From Rhodanobacteraceae bacterium (GTDB lineage Bacteria > Pseudomonadota > Gammaproteobacteria > Xanthomonadales > SZUA-5): DNA of 64,000 bases. The stretch is from contig JADJPR010000004.1 in the NCBI GenBank assembly GCA_016713135.1, forward strand, positions 124,001 through 188,000. Reading direction: 5' to 3'. Below, one piece after another: positions 26,886-35,991 of this stretch; position 1 is the first letter of the stretch, and every line of letters begins with the position of its first letter. The translations under genes and the position numbers were made by a program. The notes beneath the pieces were generated by a model, which worked only from the letters and a program-made list of their open reading frames with translations, did no database searches and had not been told where the DNA came from.

Positions 26886-27398
26886 CTACAGGAAGACACT
26901 GAAGGGGTAGGGAGGGGATGGCTGGGACAGGGCGTGTTCGAACGCGTGCAGAAATTCGCTGAATGAGTGCGAGACGATGCTGGGGTTCTCCCACTCGGGC
27001 GCGTAGCCGTGCACCACGCTGCCGAAGGCGTCTGCGGACAGGCAGACGGCGAGATAGTCGTCATCGGCGCGGACGGACATCGCGATTGGAAAGTGCTTGT
27101 CCCAGAACCTGGCTTGCTCGGCACGTTCCGCCGCGCTGTCGCAGGTCTCCAGTGCCAGTTGCTCGATGGCGTCCCAGGGAAAAGCGGGCGCGGGGGTCTT
27201 TACGTAGTCGGGTGCGCCGAGCAGCCAGGCGTCTTCCTGCGGACTCAGGCAGCACTCGATTCTCCCGATGAAGTCTTGGACCTCATCGGGAAGCCTCGGA
27301 TAACGCGACGTCACGTCTGCGGGCAGACGCAAGGCCGGTTCCGGGTGAACAACGACTTTCCAGCCGCGCGCAGCGAGCAGTTCGAAGACGCGATCCAT
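26886..27398 (-). CDS. SUKH/SMI1-KNR4-like protein
   Basis: 170 residues. The pattern 'LPADVTSRYPRLPDEVQDFI' near the start, a middle 'HFPIAMSVRADDDYLAVCLS', and 'GSVVHGYAPEWENPSIVSHS' followed by 'FSEFLHAFEHAL' match the SMI1/KNR4 (SUKH) fold. Such proteins are often immunity proteins against contact-dependent or polymorphic toxins, but no toxin gene adjoins it. I choose ATG 27398 because GCGAGG lies 8 bases upstream; an earlier GTG at 27407 is poorer. It is isolated between repeats. Confidence 0.78.
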   Translation of the reverse strand: MDRVFELLAARGWKVVVHPEPALRLPADVTSRYPRLPDEVQDFIGRIECCLSPQEDAWLLGAPDYVKTPAPAFPWDAIEQLALETCDSAAERAEQARFWDKHFPIAMSVRADDDYLAVCLSADAFGSVVHGYAPEWENPSIVSHSFSEFLHAFEHALSQPSPPYPFSVFL

Positions 27399-27508
27399 GC
27401 GGAACACCTCGCCTGTTGTGGCGCGCCCGTTTGACCAGAGCGCCGGCTATTCGATGAGCATATCCGTCCGCGCGGGGCGCGTGACCGCCCCGAGACTGAT
27501 CCAAGGAC

Positions 27509-27620
27509 CTGATTCGTACCAATCCTCATCGCCGATGGACCGGCGATGCGAAAAGCGTTCGGACAAGGTCCGAACCCACAGATGCCGCGAGCTTGCGGTG
27601 CGTGGGTTTGGAACTTGTCC
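27509..27620 (+). repeat. Dispersed repeat, copy A (partial element)
   Basis: About 112 bases almost identical to the reverse complement of part of 33069-33231. It starts CTGATTCGTACCAATCCTCA and carries the internal inverted pair GGACAAGGTCC / GGAACTTGTCC. The second outer arm is missing here. Confidence 0.82.
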
Positions 27621-27997
27621 ATGAGCGCCGGGTCGAACACCGCTGGCTGGTCGCACTGGACTTCTGACTCTGCGTAATTGCTACGGCCACCGATTCCGGT
27701 GGCCGCGTCGCGGGACTCCGCCAACGAACGGCGGCTTCCGGCAAGCGCGCGAATGCCTTGTGAGACAGTCGGGCATGGCCCGTCGTTGGGCCGGTGGGTG
27801 GCTGGGCCGAGGGCAAGATCGCGGGAGCAAAGGCAATCCTTCCTGCCGGCCATCGCAGCCCCGGCCCGAATGCGCAACCCCGCGACAAGCACGGGCAACC
27901 TGGGGTGCAACGGCGCGGCGGGGGTGCGGCCAGACTGGCGCTGCGCCATGGGCCTTAAAGCCGCGGCGGCGCACCCCCAACCTCAAGGAGCCTGATC
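27621..27997. other. Gene-free stretch with one hairpin
   Basis: No gene supported. A perfect 8-bp stem with a 4-base loop (GGCCACCG ATTC CGGTGGCC) lies at 27685-27704 without a T-run. The rest shows nothing recognisable. Confidence 0.4.
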
Positions 27998-28402
27998 ATG
28001 TCCGCACCATGGCGCTTGTCTTTCATCGGAGCTGTCCTTGCGTGCCTGCACCTGCCGGCGCAGGCGGGAGTTCTGGTCGACCAGGCGGTGTGCAATGTCC
28101 GCTTGTCGCCCGGTCAACTGGAGGGCATGGGCAGATCGGGCGGGCTGGTCGTCTCTACCAAGCAGACCTACGCAGAATGCAGCGACGAAATGCGCACGCC
28201 GCAGGTCACCTACTTCTGTTCGACCGGCCCGACGAGTCCCAACTGCCCCCTCGACACGCGCGCGCACTATTCGGAGGCCGCACTGATGGCGGTGTACTCG
28301 GCGCTGACTGAGTCCCTGCATGCGCTCGAACGCGTGGACATCTTCTTTGAAGGAAACTTCACCGGTCAGCGCGGGATGCAGGTGCGCATCAACCAGGATT
28401 GA
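27998..28402 (+). CDS. Secreted protein, unknown function
   Basis: 134 residues: signal peptide about 1-23 (cleavage after PAQA), then about 110 residues with four cysteines in the mature part (CNV, ECS, YFCS, NCP) that could form disulphides, consistent with a periplasmic or secreted location. No family recognised. AAGGAG lies upstream of the ATG. The DUF1800 operon follows after about 130 bases. Confidence 0.65.
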   Translation: MSAPWRLSFIGAVLACLHLPAQAGVLVDQAVCNVRLSPGQLEGMGRSGGLVVSTKQTYAECSDEMRTPQVTYFCSTGPTSPNCPLDTRAHYSEAALMAVYSALTESLHALERVDIFFEGNFTGQRGMQVRINQD

Positions 28403-28529
28403 AGCTGGCCGGAAGCGGCGCAGGGCAGGGTCTGGGTGGCGACCAAGCTGCGCTTTCCCGCGCGCCGTCACACATCGTGCGTGCTGCGCTAGCCTAGGCT
28501 CTCCTCACCACGCCACCGAGCCCGGCCCG

Positions 28530-30236
28530 ATGCGCCTGTTCTGCCTGCTTGCCTTGCTGCTGACCGTCGCCTGGCAACCCGCCAGGGCGGGCGATCACCT
28601 CTTTGATGCCGGCTTCAACGAATCACCGGAAGGCCCGCTGAGCGATGCGGAGGCGGCACGCTTCCTGACCCAGGCGACCTTCGGCGCCACGTTGCCGGAG
28701 ATCCGCAGGCTGCGTGCCATGGGCTACAACGCCTGGCTCAACGAGCAGTTCGCGCTGCCATTGAACCTGCACCGGCCATACATGGACGCGCAGCAGGCAG
28801 CCGGCATCAGCGTCTACCAGAACTCGCGTCAGGAAGCCTGGTGGGACCGCGCGATGCGCTCTCCGGACCAGTTGCGCCAGCGGGTGGCCTTCGCCCTGAG
28901 CGAGATCCTGGTGGTGTCGGACCGCAGCGGCGCCATCGAGGGCACGCCTTTCGGCATGGCGCACTACTACGACGTGCTGCAGCAGGAGGCTTTCGGCAAT
29001 TACCGCGAGTTGCTCGAACGGGTGACCCTGCACCCGGTGATGGGCCACTACCTGTCGATGTTCAAGAACCGCAAGCCGGACGTCGCGGCGAACATCCGCC
29101 CGGATGAGAACTACGCGCGCGAAATCATGCAGTTGTTCTCGATCGGCCTGGTGCAACTGGGGCCGGATGGCGTGCCGGTGACCCAGGGCGGCGCGCCGGT
29201 GCCCACCTATGGCCAGGACCAGATCCGCGGCTTCGCGCATGTGTTCACCGGCTGGAACTGGGCGAACTGCCCGCGCACCGACGGCGGCCAGTGGTGGGAG
29301 TGGGAATGGTGTCCGTCCGGGCCGGAGGGCAACCCCGGCGCGGGTTGGCTGCTGCCGATGCAGGAATGGGAGCAGTACCATGCGGTGGATGGCCCCAAGA
29401 CCCTGCTGAGTTATCCGGGCGTGACCCTGGCCGGCGGCGTGCTCCCGGCCGGCGGCACCGCGCGGGCCAATCTCGAAAGCGCTCTGGACAATGTGTTCCG
29501 CCATCCGAATGTCGGTCCCTTCCTGGCCCGTCGGCTGATCCAGCGGCTGGTGTCGAGCAATCCTTCGCCGGCCTATGTGGCGCGGGTGGCCGCGGTGTTC
29601 GGCAACAATGGCCAGGGCATACGCGGCGACCTGCGGGCCACCGTCCGCGCGATCCTGATGGACAGCGAGGCACGCACCCTGCCCACGCTCGCCAGCCACC
29701 GCGGCAAGCTGCGCGAGCCGCTGCTGCGGCAGACCCACCTGTGGCGCGTGCTCAACGCCTATGCGGACAACGGCCGCTACCAGGAGTGGAACGCGGAGTT
29801 CAGCTACGGTCAGGCGGCGCTGCGGGCGCCGACAGTGTTCAACTTCTTCCTGCCGGACTTCCGCCCCACCGGCGAGTTGTCCACCCTGGGCCTGGATGCC
29901 CCGGAGTTCCAGATCACCACCGATCCGCAGATCGCCAGCAGCTCGATGGCGCTGGGTGGGCGCACCTACTGGGCCTGGCGCGGCAACGAGTGGCAGACCC
30001 CGGAGGATGTCGTCGTCGACCTGCGGCCCTACCAGCCACTCGCGGTGGCCAGTCCCGCTGCGCTGGTCGACCATTTCGACCTGGTGCTGATGAACCGCAC
30101 GATGTCGCAGGCCATGTTCAACATCCTGGTCAACCACATCGCCAGCATCGATCCCGCCCAGGACCAGGGCCGCGAGCGCGTGATGGACACCGTCTGGCTG
30201 ATCCAGACCTCGCCCGAATACGTCATCGAGAGGTGA
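28530..30236 (+). CDS. DUF1800 family secreted protein
   Basis: 568 residues: signal peptide about 1-20 (ARA cleavage), then 'DHLFDAGFNESPEG', which resembles the FADGFE tails, here N-terminal. The DUF1800 body includes 'AARFLTQATFGATLPEIRRL', 'YAREIMQLFSIGLVQLGPDG' and 'IRGFAHVFTGWNW', all typical. DUF1800 genes are nearly always paired with DUF1501 genes, and their function is unknown. The next gene starts 5 bases after the stop, so they form an operon. Confidence 0.92.
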   Translation: MRLFCLLALLLTVAWQPARAGDHLFDAGFNESPEGPLSDAEAARFLTQATFGATLPEIRRLRAMGYNAWLNEQFALPLNLHRPYMDAQQAAGISVYQNSRQEAWWDRAMRSPDQLRQRVAFALSEILVVSDRSGAIEGTPFGMAHYYDVLQQEAFGNYRELLERVTLHPVMGHYLSMFKNRKPDVAANIRPDENYAREIMQLFSIGLVQLGPDGVPVTQGGAPVPTYGQDQIRGFAHVFTGWNWANCPRTDGGQWWEWEWCPSGPEGNPGAGWLLPMQEWEQYHAVDGPKTLLSYPGVTLAGGVLPAGGTARANLESALDNVFRHPNVGPFLARRLIQRLVSSNPSPAYVARVAAVFGNNGQGIRGDLRATVRAILMDSEARTLPTLASHRGKLREPLLRQTHLWRVLNAYADNGRYQEWNAEFSYGQAALRAPTVFNFFLPDFRPTGELSTLGLDAPEFQITTDPQIASSSMALGGRTYWAWRGNEWQTPEDVVVDLRPYQPLAVASPAALVDHFDLVLMNRTMSQAMFNILVNHIASIDPAQDQGRERVMDTVWLIQTSPEYVIER

Positions 30237-30241
30237 TCCGC

Positions 30242-31615
30242 ATGAATCGTCGAGACGCTCTTCGGCACCTGCTGTGCGCCACCGCATCCAGCGCTCTGTT
30301 CACCTCGCTGGCCGGCAAGCTGTCGCTGGCCCAGGCCGCCGTGCCTGCCGGCAGCCGCACCCTGCTGGGTGGCGGTTACCGCGCGCTGGTCTGTGTGTTC
30401 CAGTACGGCGGCAATGACGCCTTCAACATGCTGGTGCCGCGCGATGGCGCCGGCTACGCGCAGTACAGCGCATCGCGCGCGGCGCTCGCAATCCCAAGCG
30501 CCCAACTGCTGCAACTCACCCCCAGCGTGCCGCCGGCCGGCGGTGGCAACTTCGGCCTGCATCCGTCGATGGGCGGCCTGCAGAACCTGTTCAACACCGG
30601 CAAGGCGGCCATCGTCAGCAATGTCGGCCCGCTGCTGTATCCGATCAACAAGACCCAGTTCCAGGCCGGCAGCGTGCCGGTGCCGGCGCAGCTGTTCTCG
30701 CACAGCGACCAACAGGTGCTGTGGCAGACCCCCGCTGCGGAAACCGCGAATCGGCGCGGCTGGGGCGGCCGCCTGGCCGATTTGTTCTTCGCCAGCAATC
30801 CCAACCAGCAGTTGTCGATGAACATTTCCATCGACGGCGAGAACGTGTTCCAGGCCGGCAACAACGTGGTGCCCTACTTTGTCGGCCAGAATGGCGTGGA
30901 AGGGATCTACTTCGTCAACCAGGAACCGTGGAATGCGCCGCGCCGCGCCGCATTCGAGGCCCTGCGCGACCTCAACCACGGCCATGCGATGCAGCGCGAG
31001 TACGCCAACCGCATGCGCCGTGCGATGGACAACGAGGAAATGGTGACCGCGGCGCTGGCCGGCGCGCCGCCCCTGAACGTGACCTTCCCCGACACCAGCC
31101 TGGGCCGCCAGTTGCGCATGGTCGCGCGCCTGATCAGCGCCCGCGGCGCGCTGCAGATGAACCGCCAGATCTTTTTCGTCGGTCAGGGCGGCTACGACAC
31201 GCACGCCAGCCAGCTTGCCGATCATGGACCCTTGCTCGGCGAGCTGTCGGCTGCCATCAGCGCCTTCTATGCGGCGATGACCAGCATGAACCTGGGCAGC
31301 GACGTCACCACGTTCACCGCCAGCGATTTCGGACGCACCCTGTCGATCAACGGCGACGGCACCGACCATGGCTGGGGATCGCACCACTTGGTGATCGGCG
31401 ACGCAGTGCGCGGCGGGCGCATCTTCGGCACGCCGCCCAACCTCACGGTGGGCGGCCCGGACGACGCCGACTGGGGACAGGTGATCCCGACGCTGGCGGT
31501 CGACCAGTACGCGGCCACGCTGGCGAGCTGGTACGGATTGTCCAACGAGGACCGCACCCTGGTGTTCCCTAATCTTGGCCGCTTCGCAACGCCGAACCTG
31601 GGCTTCATGCTCTGA
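30242..31615 (+). CDS. DUF1501 family Tat-like exported protein
   Basis: 457 residues. N-terminal 'NRRDALRHLLC' with a twin-arginine-like start and a hydrophobic stretch ending AQAA. The body has 'LVCVFQYGGNDAFNMLVPRD', 'GQGGYDTHASQLADHG' and 'ASDFGRTLSINGDGTDHGWG', features of the DUF1501 sulfatase-like fold with a metal site. It is co-transcribed with DUF1800, and its stop overlaps the cupredoxin start by one base (TGATG). Probably an exported partner of DUF1800; activity unknown. Confidence 0.92.
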   Translation: MNRRDALRHLLCATASSALFTSLAGKLSLAQAAVPAGSRTLLGGGYRALVCVFQYGGNDAFNMLVPRDGAGYAQYSASRAALAIPSAQLLQLTPSVPPAGGGNFGLHPSMGGLQNLFNTGKAAIVSNVGPLLYPINKTQFQAGSVPVPAQLFSHSDQQVLWQTPAAETANRRGWGGRLADLFFASNPNQQLSMNISIDGENVFQAGNNVVPYFVGQNGVEGIYFVNQEPWNAPRRAAFEALRDLNHGHAMQREYANRMRRAMDNEEMVTAALAGAPPLNVTFPDTSLGRQLRMVARLISARGALQMNRQIFFVGQGGYDTHASQLADHGPLLGELSAAISAFYAAMTSMNLGSDVTTFTASDFGRTLSINGDGTDHGWGSHHLVIGDAVRGGRIFGTPPNLTVGGPDDADWGQVIPTLAVDQYAATLASWYGLSNEDRTLVFPNLGRFATPNLGFML

Positions 31616-32046
31616 TGCGCCGCGCTGTCCTCGTCGTTTGCTGCGCGGCGGCCCTGGCGCCGCCATCAACGTTGGCGCTGAACAACTGCCTGCCCGGCAA
31701 CTTCGTGGACCGCCGCGGACAGGACGATGTGGTCATCGCCAACGACCAGCCGGGCAACCCCTTCCTCTACCGCCCGCGCTGTCTCACCGTCAGCGCCGGG
31801 GCGCGCGTGCTGTTCCGCGCCGTGCCGGACTTCGGCAACCACCCGCTGTTTGCGGGCACGGTCACCGGCGGCACTGCCACGCATGACCCGACCAGCCCCA
31901 TCGGCAGCATCACCAGCGGCCCCGAACGGGCCGTGGTCTTCCCCGCCGCGGGCGAGTTCCCGTACTACTGCGACTTCCACTTTGCGCAGGGGATGCTGGG
32001 CTCAGTGCAGGTGGTGCCGGAGTGGTTTGCAAGCGGTTTTGAGTAG
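31615..32046 (+). CDS. Plastocyanin-like cupredoxin with C-terminal 'FASGFE'
   Basis: 143 residues: signal peptide about 1-21, then a cupredoxin fold. Copper ligands can be read as His in 'FGNHPLFAG', Cys and His in 'YYCDFHFAQGM' and the Met of the same segment, a type 1 blue copper site. It may carry electrons or copper near the DUF1501/DUF1800 proteins. The last residues 'EWFASGFE' match the tail on other secreted proteins here. Translation is coupled to the upstream gene by TGATG. Confidence 0.85.
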   Translation: MRRAVLVVCCAAALAPPSTLALNNCLPGNFVDRRGQDDVVIANDQPGNPFLYRPRCLTVSAGARVLFRAVPDFGNHPLFAGTVTGGTATHDPTSPIGSITSGPERAVVFPAAGEFPYYCDFHFAQGMLGSVQVVPEWFASGFE

Positions 32047-32212
32047 TTCCTCACGCGCGTCGCGAATCCCTGCCACTTCAGGGGAAAACGCGTTTCGCCC
32101 TGTGATTGGCGCCGTCGCCCAGGCGTCTGTGGGAGCGGCACTCCGCGTCCGCGCCGCGGTCAGGGGTTGCGGGCTGCGCGCGCGGTCTTTTCGCTTGTGG
32201 CACTTCCGGTTT

Positions 32213-32545
32213 GTGGGAGCGGGCCCCGCTCGCGAGCTCTTGGCTGTCGCCGTCGCTGTCGCTGTTGCCGTCGCTGCTGCTTTGCTGTTTGTGGGAGCGG
32301 GCTCCGCCCGCAAGCTCTTGGCTGTCGCCGTCGCTGTCGCTGTCGCTGTTGCTGTCGCTGCTGCTTTGCTGTTTGTGGGAGCGGGCTCCGCCCGCGAGCT
32401 TTTGGCTGTCGCCGCTGCTTTGCTGTCGCTGCTGCTTTGCTGTTTGTGGGAGCGGGCTCCGCCCGCGAGCTTCTGGCTGTCGCTGTTGCTTTGCTGTCGC
32501 TGCTGCTTTGCTGTTTGTGGGAGCGGGCTCCGCCCGCGATCTTTT
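32213..32545 (+). repeat. Five direct copies of the GTGGGAGCGGGC repeat
   Basis: GTGGGAGCGGGCTCCGCCCG starts at 32213 (variant), 32291, 32375, 32446 and 32517. Each copy contains the inverted pair AGCGGGC / GCCCGC. The spacers consist of hexanucleotide-like GTCGCTGTCGCT runs of varying length. It resembles the well-known Pseudomonas/Xanthomonad REP, here in tandem. Confidence 0.88.
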
Positions 32546-32589
32546 GGCTGTCGCCGTCGCTGTTGCTTCAAGATCAAAGGCCAGAGCGT

Positions 32590-33878
32590 TTCGGCCTGGC
32601 GGCCGAGTCACTTCTTTCTGCTTGCCCAGAAAGAAGGTGACCAAGAAAGAGGGCACCCCGCGTCCGCGCCCCGTGTGCGTCGTGCACACGGGGTCCCCTG
32701 CGGTGCTCGCCGGATCAAGGCCGCTGCGCAACTCGCACATCCCTGTGCTCGGACATGCTCGCTTTCCCCTTGATCCAGCTCCGCTCCTCGGCGCTCCCGA
32801 GGGGCCCCGGGTTTCTTCGACCCGGCTTCCTGCCTGGTTCTTGAGGTGTGGCGGGTCGGCCGGCTTGCGGGTCTTGTGCGGAAGGAAGCCAGAGCCAGCA
32901 GCAGAGCCAGCAGCTCTGCTCGGCTGATAACGCTTCGCTCTCGACCCCCGTCGAGCAAATCGATCAAGAAGCTGGCCTCGAGGACCAGGCAGGAAGCCGG
33001 GTCGAAGGAACAATGGGGCCCCTCGGGAGCGCCGAGGAGCGGAGCGAAGCGCAGGGGAAAGCGAGCACCTGATTCGTACCAATCCTCATCGCGGAAGCGC
33101 CCCAAGAGCAACAGCGTTTGGACAAGGTCCAATCCCACGCACAGCAAGCTCGCGGCATCTGTGGGTTCGGACCTTGTCCGAACGCTTTTCGCATCGCCGG
33201 TCCATCGGCGATGAGGATTGGTACGAATCAGGAGCGAGCATGTCCGAGCACATGGACGTGCGAGTTGCGCAGCGGCCTGCGCTTCGTGAGCACCGCAGGG
33301 GACTTGCCGCGCACGACGCGCGGCAAGCGCGGACGCGGGGTGGCCTTTCTCTTGGTGACTTTTCTTTGGCCACTCAAAGAAAAGACACTCGGCCGTCAGG
33401 CCGAAACGCTCTTGCTCTCGATGCCAAAGGCCAAAGGCGAAAAACGAAAAGCAAGAAGATCGCGGGCGGAGCCCGCTCCCACAAACAGCAAGCAGCCGCG
33501 ACCGCGACGGTGACAGCGACAGCGACAGCCAGGAGCTCGCAGCCAAGCGACAGCGACAAGAACCAGGCTTCCTTCTGCTCAAGACCCGCAAGCCGGTTGA
33601 CCCGCCACACCTCAAGAACCAGGCAGGAAGCCGGGTCGAAGGAACAATGGGGCCCCTCGGGAGCGCCGAGGAGCGGAGCGAAGCGCAGGGGACAGCGAGC
33701 ATGTCCGAGCGCAGGGATGTGCGAGTTGCGCAGCGGCCTGCGCTTCCTGAGCACCCCAGGGACCCCGTGTGCACGACGCACACGGGGCGCGGACGCGGGG
33801 TGGCCTTTCTTTTGGTGACTTTTCTTTGGCCACTTCAAAGAAAAGTTACTCGGCCGCCAGGCCGAAACGCTTTCGCTT
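32590..33878. repeat. Gene-free mosaic of inverted intergenic repeats
   Basis: Blocks occur twice or three times in opposite orientation: a CTTCTTTCTGCTTGCCCAGA block against CTTTTCTTTGGCCACTC blocks; a GGCTTCCTGCCTGGTTCTTG block against CAAGAACCAGGCAGGAAGCC; a GACATGCTCGCTTTCCCCTT block against a GAGCATGTCCGAGC block. Similar mosaics are common between Xanthomonadaceae genes and give spurious ORFs in all frames. No gene is supported. It includes the palindromic element listed separately. Confidence 0.72.
33069..33231. repeat. Palindromic dispersed repeat, copy B (163 bp)
   Basis: Ends are perfect inverted repeats, CTGATTCGTACCAATCCTCA and TGAGGATTGGTACGAATCAG, with a second inner pair GGACAAGGTCC. 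The right two-thirds match copy A at 27509. The whole could fold into one long hairpin, as MITEs or BIMEs do. No coding capacity. Confidence 0.82.
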
Positions 33879-33949
33879 TCTGAAGCCAGAAGCCAGAAGC
33901 CAGCAGCCAGCAGCCAGCAGCCAGCAGCCAGCAGCCAGCAGCCAGAAGA
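33879..33949. repeat. Heptamer microsatellite
   Basis: About nine or ten near-perfect copies of a 7-base unit (CAGCAGC and the variant CAGAAGC) run together. Length is prone to slippage and may differ between strains. Confidence 0.88.
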
Positions 33950-34029
33950 TCTCGAGCGGAGCCCGCCTCCACAGATGCGAAGGCGACCAGCGCCCACCCG
34001 CCATCAGATCAGGTCAACATCCCCCAAGA

Positions 34030-35646
34030 TCAAACCCTGCGCGGCCCCGGCCTCCCGTCCTCGACCACATAGCGCGCCTGCACCTCGAACTCCGCCTCGC
34101 GCACGTGGACGTCCCTGACCACCTGCAGGGTGGCTTCCAGCCGCTCGCGGCCGAAGTCGAGCAGGGTGTAGCCGCGCTGGTCCGAGCGGAGCTGGTGCAG
34201 GTGCGGGTTCTCCGGCTGCAGCGCGGTGTAGTAGTCCTGGGGGCGGGCGTCGGCGCTGAGCGAGGTGCCGACGAACTCGCTCGCTACCGTCGCCGAGTCG
34301 AAACGTGTCGGATCTCCGGGCACATCGGCCACGATCGCGCAGTGCAGGTCGCCACCGGCGAACACCGGGTTGCTGAGCCTGGCGGCCTGCATCTGCTGCA
34401 GCACCTTCTGGCGCGACAGCGGGTAGCCGTCCCAGCCGTCAGTCCAGGTGCCGAGTTCGGCGCCGGGCAGTTCGTCCATCGGTGCGAAAAGGGTCTGCTG
34501 GCCGATCAGGTTCCAGTGCGCGCGGCTTTCCTTGAAGCGCGCGGCCAGCCATTCCTCCTGCGCGCGGCCGAGCAGGGTCTGCGCGGGGTCGCGCAGCTCG
34601 CTGCAGTTGGGCAGCACCTGCGAGGCGTGCCGGTTGATCCGCGGGCAAGGCTGCGGCGTGCGGTACTGGCGGTCGTCGAGCAGGTAGATCCGCAGCAGAT
34701 CGCCGATGTCGAGGTGCGAGTAGATGCGCATTTCGCTGGCGCGCGGGAACATCCGGCGCGGCACCGGCATGTGTTCGAAGTAGGCCTGGTACGCGGCTGC
34801 GCGGCGCAGCAGGAAGCCCGGATCCAGGTTCTCCGACTGCTCGCCGGCGTAGTCGTTGTCGACTTCGTGATCGTCCCAGGCGAAGGCCCACGGCCCTTGG
34901 CGGTGCATCGCCTGCAGGTCCGGATCCAGCTTGTATTGCGCGTGGCGCATGCGGTAGCCGGCCAGGGTGTTGGCCTCGCCGCCGTGGTGGCGGCGGATCG
35001 GGTTGCCCCACTGGCTTTCGTAGATGTAGTCGCCGAGGAAGAGCACCAGGTCCGGCTGGTCGCGTTGCATCTGGCGGTAGGCGCTGAAGTAGCCGTGCTC
35101 GTAGTTCTGGCAGGTGGCGAAGGCGATGCGGTAGCGGTCCAGGCGGCTTCCGGCCGCCGGCAGGGTGTGCGTGCGGCCGACCGGGCTGACCGCGTCCTCG
35201 CACAGGAAGCGGTAAAAGTAGGTGCGCCCGGGCTCCAGTCCGTCCACATCCAGGTGCGCGCTGTGGCCGACATCGGTCGAGGTTTCGAAGGCGATGGTCC
35301 GGCGGATGGTCTTGAAGCCCTCGTCGTCGGCGATCTCGCAGCGCACCGAGATGCGGTCGTCACCCGGGATCCCGCCGTCCGGCAGCAGCGGCGCCGGTGC
35401 CAGGCGCGTCCATAGCGAGAAGCCATGCGGGTGCGGATAGCCGCTGGCCACGCCGAGCGAGAAGGGCTCGGCGACGAAGCGCGCGCGCGGCGGCGCCTGC
35501 GCGCCGGCGGGCGTCAGCAAGGCCGGGGCCATGGCCAGTCCGGCGGTGCTCCACGCGGCCTGCTGCAGGAAACGCCGGCGTGCGAGCGGATCGCGCGGCA
35601 GCGGGCGGCGGCAGAGGTGGCGGATCCAGTCGCTGAGCCGATGCAT
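34030..35646 (-). CDS. phoD: PhoD-type alkaline phosphatase/phosphodiesterase, Tat-exported
   Basis: 538 residues. A twin-arginine signal lies near residue 22 (ARRRFLQQ), with a hydrophobic stretch ending AGAQA. An N-terminal beta domain (about 60-165) precedes the catalytic domain with 'FATCQNYEHGYF', 'LFLGDYIYES', 'FAWDDHEVDNDYAG' and 'VFAGGDLHCAIVADVPGDP'. PhoD hydrolyses phosphate mono- and diesters in the periplasm using calcium and iron. It is a single gene after the repeat mosaic; an upstream TA pair points the same way. Confidence 0.94.
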   Translation of the reverse strand: MHRLSDWIRHLCRRPLPRDPLARRRFLQQAAWSTAGLAMAPALLTPAGAQAPPRARFVAEPFSLGVASGYPHPHGFSLWTRLAPAPLLPDGGIPGDDRISVRCEIADDEGFKTIRRTIAFETSTDVGHSAHLDVDGLEPGRTYFYRFLCEDAVSPVGRTHTLPAAGSRLDRYRIAFATCQNYEHGYFSAYRQMQRDQPDLVLFLGDYIYESQWGNPIRRHHGGEANTLAGYRMRHAQYKLDPDLQAMHRQGPWAFAWDDHEVDNDYAGEQSENLDPGFLLRRAAAYQAYFEHMPVPRRMFPRASEMRIYSHLDIGDLLRIYLLDDRQYRTPQPCPRINRHASQVLPNCSELRDPAQTLLGRAQEEWLAARFKESRAHWNLIGQQTLFAPMDELPGAELGTWTDGWDGYPLSRQKVLQQMQAARLSNPVFAGGDLHCAIVADVPGDPTRFDSATVASEFVGTSLSADARPQDYYTALQPENPHLHQLRSDQRGYTLLDFGRERLEATLQVVRDVHVREAEFEVQARYVVEDGRPGPRRV

Positions 35647-35685
35647 CGAATACTCCTGGGGCGTTGGCCGGGGCTGCCGGCGGTG

Positions 35686-35991
35686 TCAGGCGGCACGGTC
35701 GGGCGCCGGCGCAGGCGCGAACTTCAGCCGCAGTCCCAATGCCTTGGCGACCTTCATGACCGTGGCGAAGCTGGGGTTGCCGTCGCCGGAAAGGGCCTTG
35801 TAAAGACCGGCGCGGGTCAGGCCGGTATCCCGCGCCAACTGCATCATGTTGCGTGCGCGGGCGACGTCGCCCAAGGCGGCGGCAATCAGCGCAGGATCGC
35901 CGGATTCCATCGCTGCATCCAGATAGGCGGAAATGTCGTCTTCGGACTGCAGATGTTCTGCGGCGTCCCAACGGGTGAAGGATTCAGTCAT
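35686..35991 (-). CDS. HigA-type antitoxin (XRE family)
   Basis: 101 residues with a helix-turn-helix in the second half ('NMMQLARDTGLTRAGLYKAL' then 'GNPSFATVMKVAKALGL'), the pattern of putative addiction-module antidotes. It should bind the toxin and the TA promoter. Its ATG overlaps the toxin stop by 4 bases (ATGA), with toxin first, as in higBA. Confidence 0.9.
   Translation of the reverse strand: MTESFTRWDAAEHLQSEDDISAYLDAAMESGDPALIAAALGDVARARNMMQLARDTGLTRAGLYKALSGDGNPSFATVMKVAKALGLRLKFAPAPAPDRAA

Noticed and set aside
32106..33818. Several long ORFs in the repeat mosaic
   Set aside because: They translate the repeats themselves (for example LLFVGAGSARELLAV); no domain, start site or conservation is apparent.
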